Shown: positions 38,322-48,657 of the stretch, in pieces
Layout of the letters: each line of letters opens with the position of its first letter
Numbering within the stretch: the first letter of the stretch is position 1
Assembly (NCBI RefSeq): GCF_943736975.1
Contig: NZ_CALSFO010000001.1
Span: 62,001 to 126,000 of the forward strand
Length of the DNA stretch: 64,000 bases
Direction: 5' to 3'
Source: Streptococcus sp. Marseille-Q0941
GTDB lineage: Bacteria > Bacillota > Bacilli > Lactobacillales > Streptococcaceae
Translations under genes and position numbers: made by a program
The notes under the pieces: generated by a model
Databases searched by the model: none
The model's input: the letters and a program-made list of their open reading frames with translations, nothing else
Told to the model about the DNA's origin: nothing

Positions 38322-38843
38322 ATGAGTTACTTTAAAAAATATATATTTGACAAATCTAAGTTTAAATTAGGCATGCGAACCTTCAAAACAGGAATTGCTG
38401 TTTTTTTGGTTCTCATGATTTTTGGTTTTTTTGGATGGAAGGGGCTTCAAATCGGAGCACTTACAGCTGTTTTTAGTTTAAGAGAAGACTTTGATAAGAG
38501 TGTTCACTTCGGGACATCACGTATTTTAGGAAATAGTATCGGTGGTTTTTATGCCCTAATTTTCTTCCTTTTAAATAATCTTTTTCACGGCGCCTTCTGG
38601 GTAACCCTTCTGGTTGTTCCGATTTGCACCATGTTAACCATTATGACAAATGTTGCTATGAACAACAAGTCAGGGGTCATTGGAGGAGTTGCAGCTATGT
38701 TGATTATTACCCTATCAATTCCAACTGGTGAGACCGTTTTGTACGTGTTTGCCCGAGTTTTTGAAACATTTATGGGTGTTTTCGTGGCAATTCTAGTCAA
38801 TTACGATATCGATCGTTTACGGAGTCTTTTGCAGAAAAAATAA
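38322..38843 (+). CDS. Aromatic acid exporter family (DUF939-like) membrane protein
   Basis: 173 residues with about four hydrophobic helices: FKTGIAVFLVLMIFGFFGW, then IGALTAVFSLRE, NSIGGFYALIFFLLN, GVIGGVAAMLIITLSIP. The N-terminal FKLGMRTFKTGIAV pattern and the ALTAVFSLR segment fit PF06081-type proteins, related to the N-terminal half of FUSC/ArAE exporters, without the cytoplasmic C-terminal domain. Transport substrate unknown. Extended -10 TGGTAAAAT at 38292-38300 and GGAG at 38301 lie upstream. Single gene before glnR. Confidence 0.75.
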   Translation: MSYFKKYIFDKSKFKLGMRTFKTGIAVFLVLMIFGFFGWKGLQIGALTAVFSLREDFDKSVHFGTSRILGNSIGGFYALIFFLLNNLFHGAFWVTLLVVPICTMLTIMTNVAMNNKSGVIGGVAAMLIITLSIPTGETVLYVFARVFETFMGVFVAILVNYDIDRLRSLLQKK

Positions 38844-38849
38844 AAATTA

Positions 38850-38866
38850 TGTCACAAGATATGACA
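38850..38866 (+). promoter_or_regulatory. GlnR operator
   Basis: TGTCA-N7-TGACA, an exact fit to TGTNA-N7-TNACA, placed eight bases upstream of the glnR -35. Indicates autorepression of glnRA under nitrogen excess. Confidence 0.85.
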
Positions 38867-38873
38867 TAAATAA

Positions 38874-38902
38874 TTGACGATTGAATTTTTTTAGACTATA
38901 AT
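38874..38902 (+). promoter_or_regulatory. glnRA promoter
   Basis: TTGACG (38874-38879), 17 bases, TATAAT (38897-38902). Confidence 0.85.
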
Positions 38903-38926
38903 AGACAGAAAGAAGAGGAAGTGCAC

Positions 38927-39283
38927 ATGAAGGAAAAAGAATTTCGTCGCAATATGGCAGTTTTCCCCATTGGCAGTGTTATGAAGTTGACCGATCTCTC
39001 AGCGCGTCAAATTCGTTATTATGAAGATCAAGAGTTGATAAAACCTGATCGAAACGAAGGTAATCGCCGGATGTATTCTTTAAATGATATGGATCGATTG
39101 CTTGAGATTAAGGACTATATCTCTGAAGGCCATAATATTGCTGCCATCAAGAAAAAATATGCTGAACGTGAAGCGAAATCTAAAAAACCAGTCAGTCAAA
39201 CTGAAGTGCGTCGAGCGCTTCGGAGTGAGGTTCTTCAACAAAGTCGCTTCGCTTCTCAACAATCACCCTTTGGTCGCGGTTAG
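38927..39283 (+). CDS. glnR: Nitrogen regulator GlnR (MerR family)
   Basis: 118 residues from ATG 38927 (MKEKEFRRNMAVFPIGSV), seven bases after GAGGAA; the in-frame GTG at 38921 abuts the ribosome site and is rejected. MerR-type winged helix: LTDLSARQIRYYEDQELIKP, RRMYSLNDMDRLLEIKDYI. The short C-terminal tail (QQSPFGRG) is the segment that contacts feedback-inhibited glutamine synthetase in this family. It represses its own operon through the box at 38850. glnA follows after 35 bases. Confidence 0.95.
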   Translation: MKEKEFRRNMAVFPIGSVMKLTDLSARQIRYYEDQELIKPDRNEGNRRMYSLNDMDRLLEIKDYISEGHNIAAIKKKYAEREAKSKKPVSQTEVRRALRSEVLQQSRFASQQSPFGRG

Positions 39284-39318
39284 GCAACCGCTAGTCGTCA
39301 TTTATAAGGAGAAAAAAC

Positions 39319-40665
39319 ATGACAATCACAGCTGCAGATATTCGTCGTGAAGTTAAGGAGAAGAATGTAACCTTTATTCGCCTCATGTTTTCAGATATTT
39401 TGGGAACCATGAAAAACGTCGAAATTCCTGCTACAGATGAACAATTAGATAAAGTCTTGTCGAACAAGGCTATGTTTGATGGATCTTCTATTGAAGGTTT
39501 TGTTCGTATTAACGAATCTGATATGTATTTGTATCCAGATTTGGATACTTGGACAGTCTTCCCGTGGGGAGATGAGAACGGTAGTGTCGCAGGATTGATT
39601 TGTGATGTCTATACAACAGAAGGTGAACCGTTTGCAGGGGACCCTCGTGGCAATCTTAAACGAGCACTTCGCCACATGGAAGAACTTGGATTCAAGTCTT
39701 TCAACCTTGGACCAGAGCCAGAATTCTTCCTATTTAAATTAGATGAAAATGGAGATCCAACTCTCGAGGTAAATGACAAGGGTGGTTACTTTGACTTGGC
39801 ACCTACAGACCTTGCGGACAATACACGTCGTGAAATTGTGAATGTCTTGACCAAGATGGGATTTGAAGTAGAAGCCAGTCACCATGAAGTTGCTGTAGGT
39901 CAACACGAGATTGACTTTAAGTATGATGAAGTTCTTCGAGCTTGTGATAAGATTCAAATCTTTAAACTTGTTGTAAAAACAATTGCTCGCAAACATGGAC
40001 TTTATGCAACCTTTATGGCTAAACCAAAATTTGGTATTGCTGGTTCAGGGATGCATTGTAATATGTCCTTGTTTGATGCGGAAGGAAACAATGCCTTCTT
40101 TGATCCAAATGATCCAAAAGGAATGCAGTTGTCAGAAACAGCCTACCACTTCCTTGGTGGTTTGATCAAACACGCCTACAACTATACAGCGATCATGAAC
40201 CCAACCGTTAACTCATACAAACGTTTGGTTCCAGGTTATGAAGCCCCTGTTTATATTGCATGGGCAGGTCGCAACCGTTCACCACTTGTCCGCGTACCAG
40301 CTTCACGTGGTATGGGAACTCGTCTCGAGTTGCGCTCAGTAGATCCAATGGCTAACCCATACATCGCTATGGCTGTTCTTTTGGAAGTCGGTTTGAATGG
40401 TATTGAAAACAAAATTGAAGCACCAGCACCAATCGAAGAAAACATCTATATCATGACTGCTGAAGAACGTAAAGAAGCTGGCATTACTGACCTTCCATCA
40501 ACTCTTCACAATGCTTTGAAAGCTTTGACAGAAGACGAAGTGGTTAAAGCAGCGCTGGGTGAGCACATCTACACTAGCTTCCTTGAAGCTAAACGAATCG
40601 AGTGGGCAAGCTACGCAACCTTCGTTTCACAATGGGAAATTGACAACTACCTAGATCTATACTAA
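39319..40665 (+). CDS. glnA: Glutamine synthetase type I
   Basis: 448 residues, GSI-alpha class size. Makes glutamine from glutamate, ammonia and ATP. Seen: FDGSSIEGF, the beta-grasp N-terminal domain, [11 protein letters not shown] (metal site), [17 protein letters not shown], and [19 protein letters not shown]. No adenylylation segment is expected in this class. Co-transcribed with glnR; its feedback-inhibited form is the co-repressor signal. The structured repeat after it includes a terminator hairpin. Confidence 0.98.
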   Translation: MTITAADIRREVKEKNVTFIRLMFSDILGTMKNVEIPATDEQLDKVLSNKAMFDGSSIEGFVRINESDMYLYPDLDTWTVFPWGDENGSVAGLICDVYTTEGEPFAGDPRGNLKRALRHMEELGFKSFNLGPEPEFFLFKLDENGDPTLEVNDKGGYFDLAPTDLADNTRREIVNVLTKMGFEVEASHHEVAVGQHEIDFKYDEVLRACDKIQIFKLVVKTIARKHGLYATFMAKPKFGIAGSGMHCNMSLFDAEGNNAFFDPNDPKGMQLSETAYHFLGGLIKHAYNYTAIMNPTVNSYKRLVPGYEAPVYIAWAGRNRSPLVRVPASRGMGTRLELRSVDPMANPYIAMAVLLEVGLNGIENKIEAPAPIEENIYIMTAEERKEAGITDLPSTLHNALKALTEDEVVKAALGEHIYTSFLEAKRIEWASYATFVSQWEIDNYLDLY

Positions 40666-40676
40666 TGATAAACAGA

Positions 40677-40859
40677 AGAGGCTGGGACAAAAGTCCTAGC
40701 CTCTCAATTGTCTTTGGATTGTCGAGCAAGACGCAGTAGTTGAGTGGACTCTACTACGCTGATTTCATCAGCTTTTATAGCCCTACTCAACTGTGCGGAG
40801 GTGGGACGACGAAATCGAATTTTAACGAATTACCGATTTCTGTCCCACTCTCTTTTTTT
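40677..40859 (+). repeat. 185-bp structured intergenic repeat, copy 2 (after glnA)
   Basis: Second copy of the element at 13952-14136, same orientation relative to the upstream gene. Arms: GAGGCTGGGAC / GTCCTAGCCTC, AGTTGAGT / ACTCAACT around GCTGATTTCATCAGC, and GTGGGAC / GTCCCAC with a T run at the end. The padR promoter begins directly after. Confidence 0.75.
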
Positions 40860-40860
40860 C

Positions 40861-40912
40861 TTGCAATTTATATCGAGGTGTGATATATTGTATATAACGA
40901 GGTGCGATATAT
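40861..40912 (+). promoter_or_regulatory. padR promoter with direct-repeat operator
   Basis: TTGCAA (40861-40866), 17 bases, TATATT (40884-40889). The sequence CGAGGTGYGATATAT occurs at 40874-40888 and again at 40898-40912, 24 bases apart, over and just after the -10. The second copy extends into the palindrome CGATATATCG. Likely the site of autoregulation by the PadR protein. Confidence 0.6.
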
Positions 40913-40937
40913 CGAGCTAAAGAGGAGGTCTGGTTAA

Positions 40938-41258
40938 ATGGAATTAACGGATAAGATTAGACGGGTCTATCTTCCTATGACTGAAACGGGTTTTTATATT
41001 CTGTTCTGTCTGCAAAAAGAGAACCATGGCTATGGTATTACCCAAAAGGTCAAGGAGATGACAGATTTACAGGTTTCCATTAGTCCTGGGACTATGTATG
41101 GAACCTTGTCAAAGATGGAAAAAGATGGTTTGATTTTCTTTGTTCGCGAAGAGGAAAAGCGAAAGATTTATCAGATAACTGAATTGGGACGAAAAGTTTT
41201 AGAAATCGAAACCAAACGTATTGAACGACTCTACAGAAACAGTCGGGAGGAAGGTTGA
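40938..41258 (+). CDS. PadR family transcriptional regulator
   Basis: 106 residues. Winged helix of the PadR type: GFYILFCLQKENHGYGITQ, then SPGTMYGTLSKMEKDGLI and RKIYQITELGRKVLE, with a short C-terminal helix (subfamily s1). AGAGGAGGTC before the ATG. It is the first gene of a three-gene unit with two DUF2812 membrane proteins, a pairing common in Firmicutes where PadR represses the operon until an antibiotic or membrane stress acts. The inducer is unknown. Confidence 0.92.
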   Translation: MELTDKIRRVYLPMTETGFYILFCLQKENHGYGITQKVKEMTDLQVSISPGTMYGTLSKMEKDGLIFFVREEEKRKIYQITELGRKVLEIETKRIERLYRNSREEG

Positions 41259-41833
41259 TGGAAAAGAAAATTGTTTATCGGATTGTTACGATCGCTGATT
41301 ATGAGAGGGAGGCAGTTTTTCTCGGGGAAATGCATGCTAAGGGCTGGAAACTTGAGAAAGTAAGCTACTCTAACTTAGTAGTTGCGGTTAAGTATAGTTT
41401 TGAAAAGTGCCAACCGGAGCAGGTGGCTTATCAGTTGGATTTTTATCCTATGAAAAAGTCAGAGAGAGCTTCCTATTTACAACTGTTTAAAGATTGTGGC
41501 TGGGAGCATGTTACAGACTTTAATGGTTTCTCCTACTTTAGAAAGCATCATTCTGGAATTGAGTCGGATGCCGAGTTTGAAATTTATAATGACTCGGCCG
41601 GGAAGTTTGCTATGATCAAACGGATTTTAATAATGCGGATGCTTCCTATCTTGCTTCTATTTTCAGCTCTACTACCGGTTTTCTCAAAGCTTGTCAGTGG
41701 AGTTAGTTATTTCAGTTGGGAATTGTTTTTGATTTTCATAATAGATGGTGTTTTATTGATAGTATTTGCGATTCAGATTTCTTATATTCTTTGGAGATTG
41801 TTTCAAAAATGGAAAGTATTATCTGATAAATAA
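41258..41833 (+). CDS. DUF2812 domain membrane protein
   Basis: 191 residues from ATG 41258, whose A is the last base of the padR stop (TGATG). GGGAGGAAGG is the ribosome site. The N-terminal DUF2812 domain (about 1-110) includes ADYEREAVFLGEMHAKGWKL and the later DCGWEHVTDFNGFSYFRK. Two membrane helices follow near 128-146 and 155-178. Function unknown; linked to PadR by operon and by recurring association in the phylum. Confidence 0.85.
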   Translation: MEKKIVYRIVTIADYEREAVFLGEMHAKGWKLEKVSYSNLVVAVKYSFEKCQPEQVAYQLDFYPMKKSERASYLQLFKDCGWEHVTDFNGFSYFRKHHSGIESDAEFEIYNDSAGKFAMIKRILIMRMLPILLLFSALLPVFSKLVSGVSYFSWELFLIFIIDGVLLIVFAIQISYILWRLFQKWKVLSDK

Positions 41834-41867
41834 AACAATGTATGTTTTCTAATTTGGAGGAAGGATT

Positions 41868-42380
41868 ATGAAAAGTAAAGCACAATTTCGGATTTTTACC
41901 ATTCTTGATTTGGACAAGGAAGAAGAATATTTACATGAGATGCATTTGAAAGGTTGGAGGTATAGAACTAGTCGTTTTGGTTTTTTCTATTTTGACCAAT
42001 GTCAACCGGAAGATATCATCTACCGTATCTATGATTCTAGATTTCTTAAAAAGTATAAACATGAACTGCAAGATTTTAGAAATAGAGGTTGGGAACTGAT
42101 AGAAACAGGTTCTTGTTCAATTCTTCGTAAATCATCTTCTGATTTACTTCCAGAGGATCAAGTCTATATGAGTAAGACTCTCAGGTGGGAAGTTATGCAG
42201 TATAGACTTCGTTCATGTACAGCTGCTTTCTCGGGTGGTCTTGTTGTTTGTATGAGTTTGTTTCGTGAAAATCTTTCTCAATCTTTCTTCCTTATTTTTG
42301 CCCTTTATGCCCTCATAATTTCTTATCTAATTTATAATTTTTATAGACTTAAAAAGAAATATCTTGATAATGTAAGATGA
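41868..42380 (+). CDS. DUF2812 domain membrane protein
   Basis: 170 residues, second DUF2812 protein of the unit, 34 bases after the first. TLDLDKEEEYL-type start (FTILDLDKEEEYLHEMHLKG), then RNRGWELIETGSCSILRK. Two membrane helices near 115-155. Related to its neighbour at a distance; function unknown. GGAGGAAGG precedes the ATG. A CIRCE element lies 24 bases after the stop. Confidence 0.85.
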   Translation: MKSKAQFRIFTILDLDKEEEYLHEMHLKGWRYRTSRFGFFYFDQCQPEDIIYRIYDSRFLKKYKHELQDFRNRGWELIETGSCSILRKSSSDLLPEDQVYMSKTLRWEVMQYRLRSCTAAFSGGLVVCMSLFRENLSQSFFLIFALYALIISYLIYNFYRLKKKYLDNVR

Positions 42381-42404
42381 TTTTCTAGGTCCTCAGACTG
42401 ATTT

Positions 42405-42431
42405 TTAGCACTCTTGGTAAAAGAGTGCTAA
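42405..42431. promoter_or_regulatory. CIRCE operator 1
   Basis: TTAGCACTC-N9-GAGTGCTAA, a perfect match to the HrcA operator, upstream of the hrcA promoter. Its T-rich downstream side may also let it act as a terminator for the DUF2812 unit. Confidence 0.95.
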
Positions 42432-42448
42432 TTTTTTGAGTTTTTGTC

Positions 42449-42476
42449 TTGACATTCTTTTCTAAGGGTGTATAAT
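42449..42476 (+). promoter_or_regulatory. hrcA operon promoter
   Basis: TTGACA (42449-42454), 16 bases, TATAAT (42471-42476), flanked by two CIRCE elements. Confidence 0.9.
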
Positions 42477-42487
42477 AGAATCATAAG

Positions 42488-42514
42488 TTAGCACTTGGGT
42501 GTGACGAGTGCTAA
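42488..42514. promoter_or_regulatory. CIRCE operator 2
   Basis: TTAGCACTT-N9-GAGTGCTAA, one mismatch in the left arm, just downstream of the -10 in the transcript leader. Confidence 0.92.
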
Positions 42515-42541
42515 AAAGATCTATCAGAGAGGAGTGGCGAG

Positions 42542-43576
42542 ATGGTTACGGAACGTCAGCAGAATATTTTAAATCTGATTATTGACATCTTTACCAAAAC
42601 GCATGAACCTGTTGGATCTAAAGCCTTGCAAGAGTCTATCAACTCTAGTAGCGCTACCATTCGAAATGATATGGCGGCTCTAGAAAAGCAAGGTTTGCTT
42701 GAAAAGGCGCATACTTCCAGTGGTCGGATGCCGAGTGTAGCTGGTTTTCAATACTATGTCAAACACTCTTTATCCTTTGACCGTTTAGCTGAGAATCAAG
42801 TTTATGAGATTGTAAAAGCCTTTGATCAAGAGTTCTTCAAGCTTGAGGATATTCTTCAAGAGGCGACGAAAATCTTGTCAGACTTGAGTGGCTGTACGGT
42901 TGTAGCACTGGATGTAGAGCCAAGTAGGCAGAAGTTGACGGCTTTTGACATCGTTGTTCTCGGGCAACATACAGCTCTTGCTGTTTTTACACTTGATGAG
43001 TCTAGAACAGTTACCAGTCAGTTTTTGATTCCGAGAAATTTCTTGCAGGAGGATTTAAATCGCCTCAAGACCATGATTCAAGAACGTTTCTTGGAACAGA
43101 CTGTTTTGGATATTCACTACAAGATTCGGACAGAGATTCCGCAAATTATCCAACGTTACTTCACAACAACGGATAACGTTATGGATCTCGTCGAACATAT
43201 TTTCAAAGAAATGTTCAATGAAAATATCGTAGTTTCTGGAAAAGTAAATCTTTTGAATTTCGCTAATTTAGCGGCCTATCAATTTTTTGATCAGCCACAA
43301 AAGGTAGCTTTGGAGATTCGAGAAGGTCTGCATGAAGATCAGATGCAAAATGTCCGTGTTGCAGATAGTCAAGAATCCTGTCTTGCTGACTTAGCAGTGA
43401 TTAGCAGTAAGTTCCTGATTCCCTATCGTGGGTTTGGAATTCTTGCGATTATAGGTCCAGTTCATCTGGATTATCAACAATTGGTCAATCAACTTAATGT
43501 TGTCAACCGAGTTTTGACTATGAAGTTGACGGATTTTTACCGCTATCTCAGTAGCAATCACTATGAAGTGAATTAA
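42542..43576 (+). CDS. hrcA: Heat-inducible transcription repressor HrcA
   Basis: 344 residues. Winged-helix repressor of class I heat-shock genes that binds CIRCE and needs GroEL for folding. Seen: [63 protein letters not shown]. Family length is usual. First gene of hrcA-grpE-dnaK; the two CIRCE sites at its promoter give autoregulation. GAGAGGAG precedes the ATG. Confidence 0.97.
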   Translation: MVTERQQNILNLIIDIFTKTHEPVGSKALQESINSSSATIRNDMAALEKQGLLEKAHTSSGRMPSVAGFQYYVKHSLSFDRLAENQVYEIVKAFDQEFFKLEDILQEATKILSDLSGCTVVALDVEPSRQKLTAFDIVVLGQHTALAVFTLDESRTVTSQFLIPRNFLQEDLNRLKTMIQERFLEQTVLDIHYKIRTEIPQIIQRYFTTTDNVMDLVEHIFKEMFNENIVVSGKVNLLNFANLAAYQFFDQPQKVALEIREGLHEDQMQNVRVADSQESCLADLAVISSKFLIPYRGFGILAIIGPVHLDYQQLVNQLNVVNRVLTMKLTDFYRYLSSNHYEVN

Positions 43577-43602
43577 GATTGAAATCATTAAAGGAGGCGA
43601 AA

Positions 43603-44106
43603 ATGGCCCAAGATATAAAAAATGAAGAAATAAAAGAAGAGGAAGTTGTAGAGGAAACCAACCAACCTTCTGAATTAGAAGAAGCACAAGCGCGTGCTGA
43701 AGAATTTGAAAACAAATATCTTCGTGCCCACGCAGAAATGCAAAACATTCAGCGTCGTGCCAATGAAGAGCGTCAACTCTTGCAACGCTATCGTAGCCAA
43801 GATTTGGCAAAAGCAATCTTACCATCACTTGATAACCTTGAACGCGCCCTTGCAGTTGAAGGATTGACAGATGATGTGAAGAAGGGCTTGGAAATGGTCC
43901 AAGAAAGTTTGATTCACGCTCTAAAAGAAGAAGGAATCGAGGAAATCGCAGCTGATGGAGAGTTTGACCATAACTACCATATGGCTATTCAAACAGTTCC
44001 AGCTGATGATGAGCATCCAGCAGACACCATCGCACAAGTCTTTCAAAAAGGCTACAAACTACATGACCGCATCCTACGCCCAGCCATGGTAGTTGTTTAC
44101 AACTAG
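43603..44106 (+). CDS. grpE: Nucleotide exchange factor GrpE
   Basis: 167 residues from ATG 43603 ([15 protein letters not shown]), after AAAGGAGG; the TTG at 43579 lies before the ribosome site and is rejected. Acidic N-terminal coiled coil (about 30-60, [21 protein letters not shown]), then the head domain with [11 protein letters not shown] and the C-terminal [16 protein letters not shown]. Releases ADP from DnaK. A 260-base spacer with a structured repeat separates it from dnaK. Confidence 0.97.
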   Translation: MAQDIKNEEIKEEEVVEETNQPSELEEAQARAEEFENKYLRAHAEMQNIQRRANEERQLLQRYRSQDLAKAILPSLDNLERALAVEGLTDDVKKGLEMVQESLIHALKEEGIEEIAADGEFDHNYHMAIQTVPADDEHPADTIAQVFQKGYKLHDRILRPAMVVVYN

Positions 44107-46190
<2,084 letters not shown>

Positions 46191-46203
46191 GATGCAAAGC
46201 CCG

Positions 46204-46300
46204 TTAAAACCTCACAGTGAAAATAGGAAATCTGACGCAGAAACTTTAGTTTCTAGAAAGATTTGTCTTTTTCACCAAGAGGTTAGGGCGTGCTCAATTA
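46204..46300 (+). repeat. Structured repeat, copy A
   Basis: Core 46217-46274: GAAAATAGGAAATCT pairs with AGATTTGTCTTTTTC around a hairpin AGAAAC / GTTTCT. An outer stem AACCTC / GAGGTT encloses it. Tail GTTAGGGCGTGCTCAATT is shared in degenerate form with copies B and C. Confidence 0.7.
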
Positions 46301-46315
46301 GGTAAGATGTTGAGG

Positions 46316-46420
46316 CGTTTAAAAAACGAAAGAAAAATAGGAAGCCATCGCCTTGTGCGTTGCACAAAAGATGGCTTATCCTTTTTCCGAAGTTTTTAGC
46401 CGAAACTCAGTTAAGCCTAA
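46316..46420 (+). repeat. Structured repeat, copy B
   Basis: Same plan as copy A, but the paired sequences differ: GAAAAATAGGAAGCCATC with GATGGCTTATCCTTTTTC, apical hairpin TTGTGC / GCACAA, outer stem AAAAAC / GTTTTT. Tail TTTTTAGCCGAAACTCAGTT. Confidence 0.7.
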
Positions 46421-46560
46421 CTCGTTAAGAATGACTAATCACTAAAGTGACTGTCATTCTACGGCAATTGCTATGGCGACTTGCCTAAACGCCTTACTAG
46501 TTCTAAAAACAAAGTATAATCGACTTTGTTTTAGAACGTCGTAATGAATACGAAGAAATC

Positions 46561-46589
46561 CAGAGGTTGCAACCCAGCCTCTGTTTTTC
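46561..46589 (+). terminator. Terminator before the DJ-1 gene
   Basis: CAGAGG / CCTCTG hairpin followed by TTTTT. Confidence 0.7.
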
Positions 46590-46611
46590 GGTAAAATAGA
46601 GGATGTTGCGT

Positions 46612-47244
46612 ATGAAAAAAGTACTTTGTATCATTTATCCTAATTTTTCTCTTTATGAGATAACCACTTTAACGAGTACTTTAGCTCTGTCTTTTGATAT
46701 CACGATTGATTATGTGGCTTCTGAGCATTCGATGGTGGTCTCTGAGGATGGTTTGTCCTGTCAACCGACGAAAACATTGGATCAAATCCGTATAGAAGAT
46801 TATTCTTGTGTGATTTTGCCAGGAATGGTAAATATAGGTCCTGCTCTGCAAGATGAGAAATTGATCTCGTTTTTGAGAAGTCTTGATGAGCAAGATATCC
46901 TAATTGCAGCCGTTTCTTCAGCGCCACTTTTATTGGCGAAAGCAGGCTTGTTGAACGACACGAAATTTACAGGTGGAATTTGGCAAAACTTCTTTGACTA
47001 TTTTGAATTTCTTCCACGTGAGAATTTCCAACCCAAACTGGTTGTGCAAGATAAACAAATCATTACGGCTATCGGTTTTGCACATCAAGAGTTTGCAAGA
47101 AAAGTGATTCTCGGTTTAGGACTTGCAGAGAATACGGACAACTATTTTAAAGAACAGAACGAGTATGCTGAAGAGGATTTGATATTTACTCTATCAGATG
47201 AAGAGTTTGATCAAGTGAAGCAGAGTATAGAAAACAGCCTCTAA
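46612..47244 (+). CDS. DJ-1/PfpI family protein
   Basis: 210 residues from ATG 46612 (MKKVLCIIYPNFSLYEITTL), nine bases after AGAGGA; the TTG at 46603 is too close to the -10 (TAAAAT 46592-46597). Flavodoxin-like DJ-1 fold. The nucleophile-elbow position reads AAVSSAPLLLAKAGLL, where the usual Cys is replaced by Ser-Ser, so a classical DJ-1 or glyoxalase activity is doubtful. Lies between dnaK and dnaJ, but with its own promoter and terminator-like structures around it. Confidence 0.85.
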   Translation: MKKVLCIIYPNFSLYEITTLTSTLALSFDITIDYVASEHSMVVSEDGLSCQPTKTLDQIRIEDYSCVILPGMVNIGPALQDEKLISFLRSLDEQDILIAAVSSAPLLLAKAGLLNDTKFTGGIWQNFFDYFEFLPRENFQPKLVVQDKQIITAIGFAHQEFARKVILGLGLAENTDNYFKEQNEYAEEDLIFTLSDEEFDQVKQSIENSL

Positions 47245-47442
47245 AGATTTACATGAAAATTATAGAAAGGACAAAGAGCGTTCGAGAAATTGAACTCGAG
47301 CTCTGAGCTTTCTTACTAAATATAAAAGAAAGGAATTGAACCCGACCTAAATTCTCGGAAAAAAGATAAATCTGCCTAGGAGCATCGCTCCAGCGTCAGA
47401 TTTCCTATTTTTCAGTCGAATTTTACGGTTTTGGTATCTTGT
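47245..47442. other. DJ-1-dnaJ intergenic region
   Basis: Contains a hairpin (TTCGAG / CTCGAG arms near 47280-47302) and structured repeat copy C. No gene. There is no clear ribosome site before the dnaJ ATG. Confidence 0.5.
47330..47430 (-). repeat. Structured repeat, copy C (inverted)
   Basis: On the minus strand: GAAAAATAGGAAATCTGACGC pattern, apical hairpin GGAGC / GCTCC, return arm GCAGATTTATCTTTTTTCC, outer stem AAATTC / GAATTT, tail TTAGGTCGGGTTCAATTCC. Same architecture as copies A and B in the opposite orientation. Confidence 0.7.
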
Positions 47443-48579
47443 ATGAACAATACTGAATTTTATGATCGTCTGGGGGTGTCAAAAAACGCTTCGGCAGACG
47501 AGATCAAAAAGGCTTATCGTAAGCTTTCAAAAAAATATCACCCAGATATCAACAAGGAGCCTGGCGCTGAGGAAAAATACAAGGAAGTTCAAGAAGCTTA
47601 TGAGACTTTGAGTGATGACCAAAAACGTGCAGCCTACGACCAATATGGGGCTACGGGTGCCAACGGTGGCTTTGGTGGTGCTGGCGGTTTCGGTGGCTTT
47701 GACGGAGCAAGTGGCTTCGGTGGTTTTGAGGATATCTTCTCAAGTTTCTTCGGCGGAGGCGGAGCTTCGCGCAATCCAAACGCTCCTCGTCAAGGGGATG
47801 ACCTCCAGTATCGTGTGAACTTGACTTTTGAAGAAGCCATTTTCGGAACGGAAAAAGAAGTGAAATATAACCGTGAAGCAAGCTGTCGTACATGTAACGG
47901 ATCTGGTGCTAAACCAGGAACAAGTCCAGTCACTTGTGGACGCTGTCATGGTGCAGGTGTCATTAACGTTGATACGCAGACTCCTCTTGGTATGATGCGT
48001 CGCCAAGTAACCTGTGATGTCTGTCATGGTCGAGGAAAAGAAATTAAAGACCCATGTACTACATGTCATGGAACAGGTCATGAAAAACAAGCTCATAGCG
48101 TCCATGTAAAAATCCCTGCTGGTGTGGAAACAGGCCAACAAATCCGCCTAGCTGGTCAAGGGGAAGCAGGCTTTAATGGTGGACCTTACGGAGACTTGTA
48201 CGTGGTGGTTTCAGTTGAAGCCAGTGATAAGTTTGAACGTGAAGGGACAACCATTTTCTACAAGCTGAACCTTAATATTGTCCAAGCAGCCCTTGGTGAT
48301 ACTGTGGAAATTCCAACCGTGCATGGTGACGTTGAATTGGTCATTCCAGAGGGAACTCAGACTGGCAAGAAATTCCGTCTACGTGGCAAGGGAGCACCAA
48401 GCCTTCGTGGTGGTGCCGTTGGTGACCAATACGTTACAGTTAATGTCGTGACTCCGACAGGCTTGAACGACCGCCAAAAAGCAGCACTTAAAGAATTCGC
48501 AGCTGCAGGCGACTTGAAAGTCAATCCAAAGAAAAAAGGCTTCTTTGACCATATTAAAGATGCCTTTGAAGGAGAATAA
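47443..48579 (+). CDS. dnaJ: Chaperone protein DnaJ (Hsp40)
   Basis: 378 residues from ATG 47443 ([20 protein letters not shown]). The in-frame TTG at 47431 has no better ribosome site. J domain with HPD ([10 protein letters not shown]), Gly/Phe-rich linker (about 75-110), zinc domain with four CxxCxGxG motifs ([32 protein letters not shown]), then the C-terminal substrate-binding domains. Stimulates DnaK ATPase. Followed by a terminator. Confidence 0.98.
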   Translation: MNNTEFYDRLGVSKNASADEIKKAYRKLSKKYHPDINKEPGAEEKYKEVQEAYETLSDDQKRAAYDQYGATGANGGFGGAGGFGGFDGASGFGGFEDIFSSFFGGGGASRNPNAPRQGDDLQYRVNLTFEEAIFGTEKEVKYNREASCRTCNGSGAKPGTSPVTCGRCHGAGVINVDTQTPLGMMRRQVTCDVCHGRGKEIKDPCTTCHGTGHEKQAHSVHVKIPAGVETGQQIRLAGQGEAGFNGGPYGDLYVVVSVEASDKFEREGTTIFYKLNLNIVQAALGDTVEIPTVHGDVELVIPEGTQTGKKFRLRGKGAPSLRGGAVGDQYVTVNVVTPTGLNDRQKAALKEFAAAGDLKVNPKKKGFFDHIKDAFEGE

Positions 48580-48582
48580 AGT

Positions 48583-48607
48583 AAAAAGAGCCGATTGGCT
48601 CTTTTTT
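48583..48607. terminator. Terminator after dnaJ
   Basis: AAAAGAGCC / GGCTCTTTT hairpin, loop GATT, T run. Confidence 0.85.
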
Positions 48608-48657
48608 GTGTTATCTTTGAAAATTTAGTGTCGAAAAATCATTTTCCAGTTAGCCTA

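Larger units (their letters stand above)
46191..46590. other. dnaK-DJ-1 intergenic region full of hairpins
   Basis: Roughly 400 bases without a gene. Holds two tandem copies of a structured repeat (46204-46300 and 46316-46420), a nested hairpin AGAATGAC..GTCATTCT (46428-46460), a long hairpin GTTCTAAAAACAAAGT / ACTTTGTTTTAGAAC (46500-46537), and a terminator (46561-46589). Confidence 0.65.

Noticed and set aside
40677-40859. tRNA-like cloverleaf after glnA
   Set aside because: The fold has three arms, but no T-loop consensus, anticodon arm or CCA end; it is a repeat, not a tRNA.
46191-47442. CRISPR array
   Set aside because: The repeats in this interval are only three, unequal in spacing, in both orientations and vary in their paired segments; there are no spacers and no cas genes.
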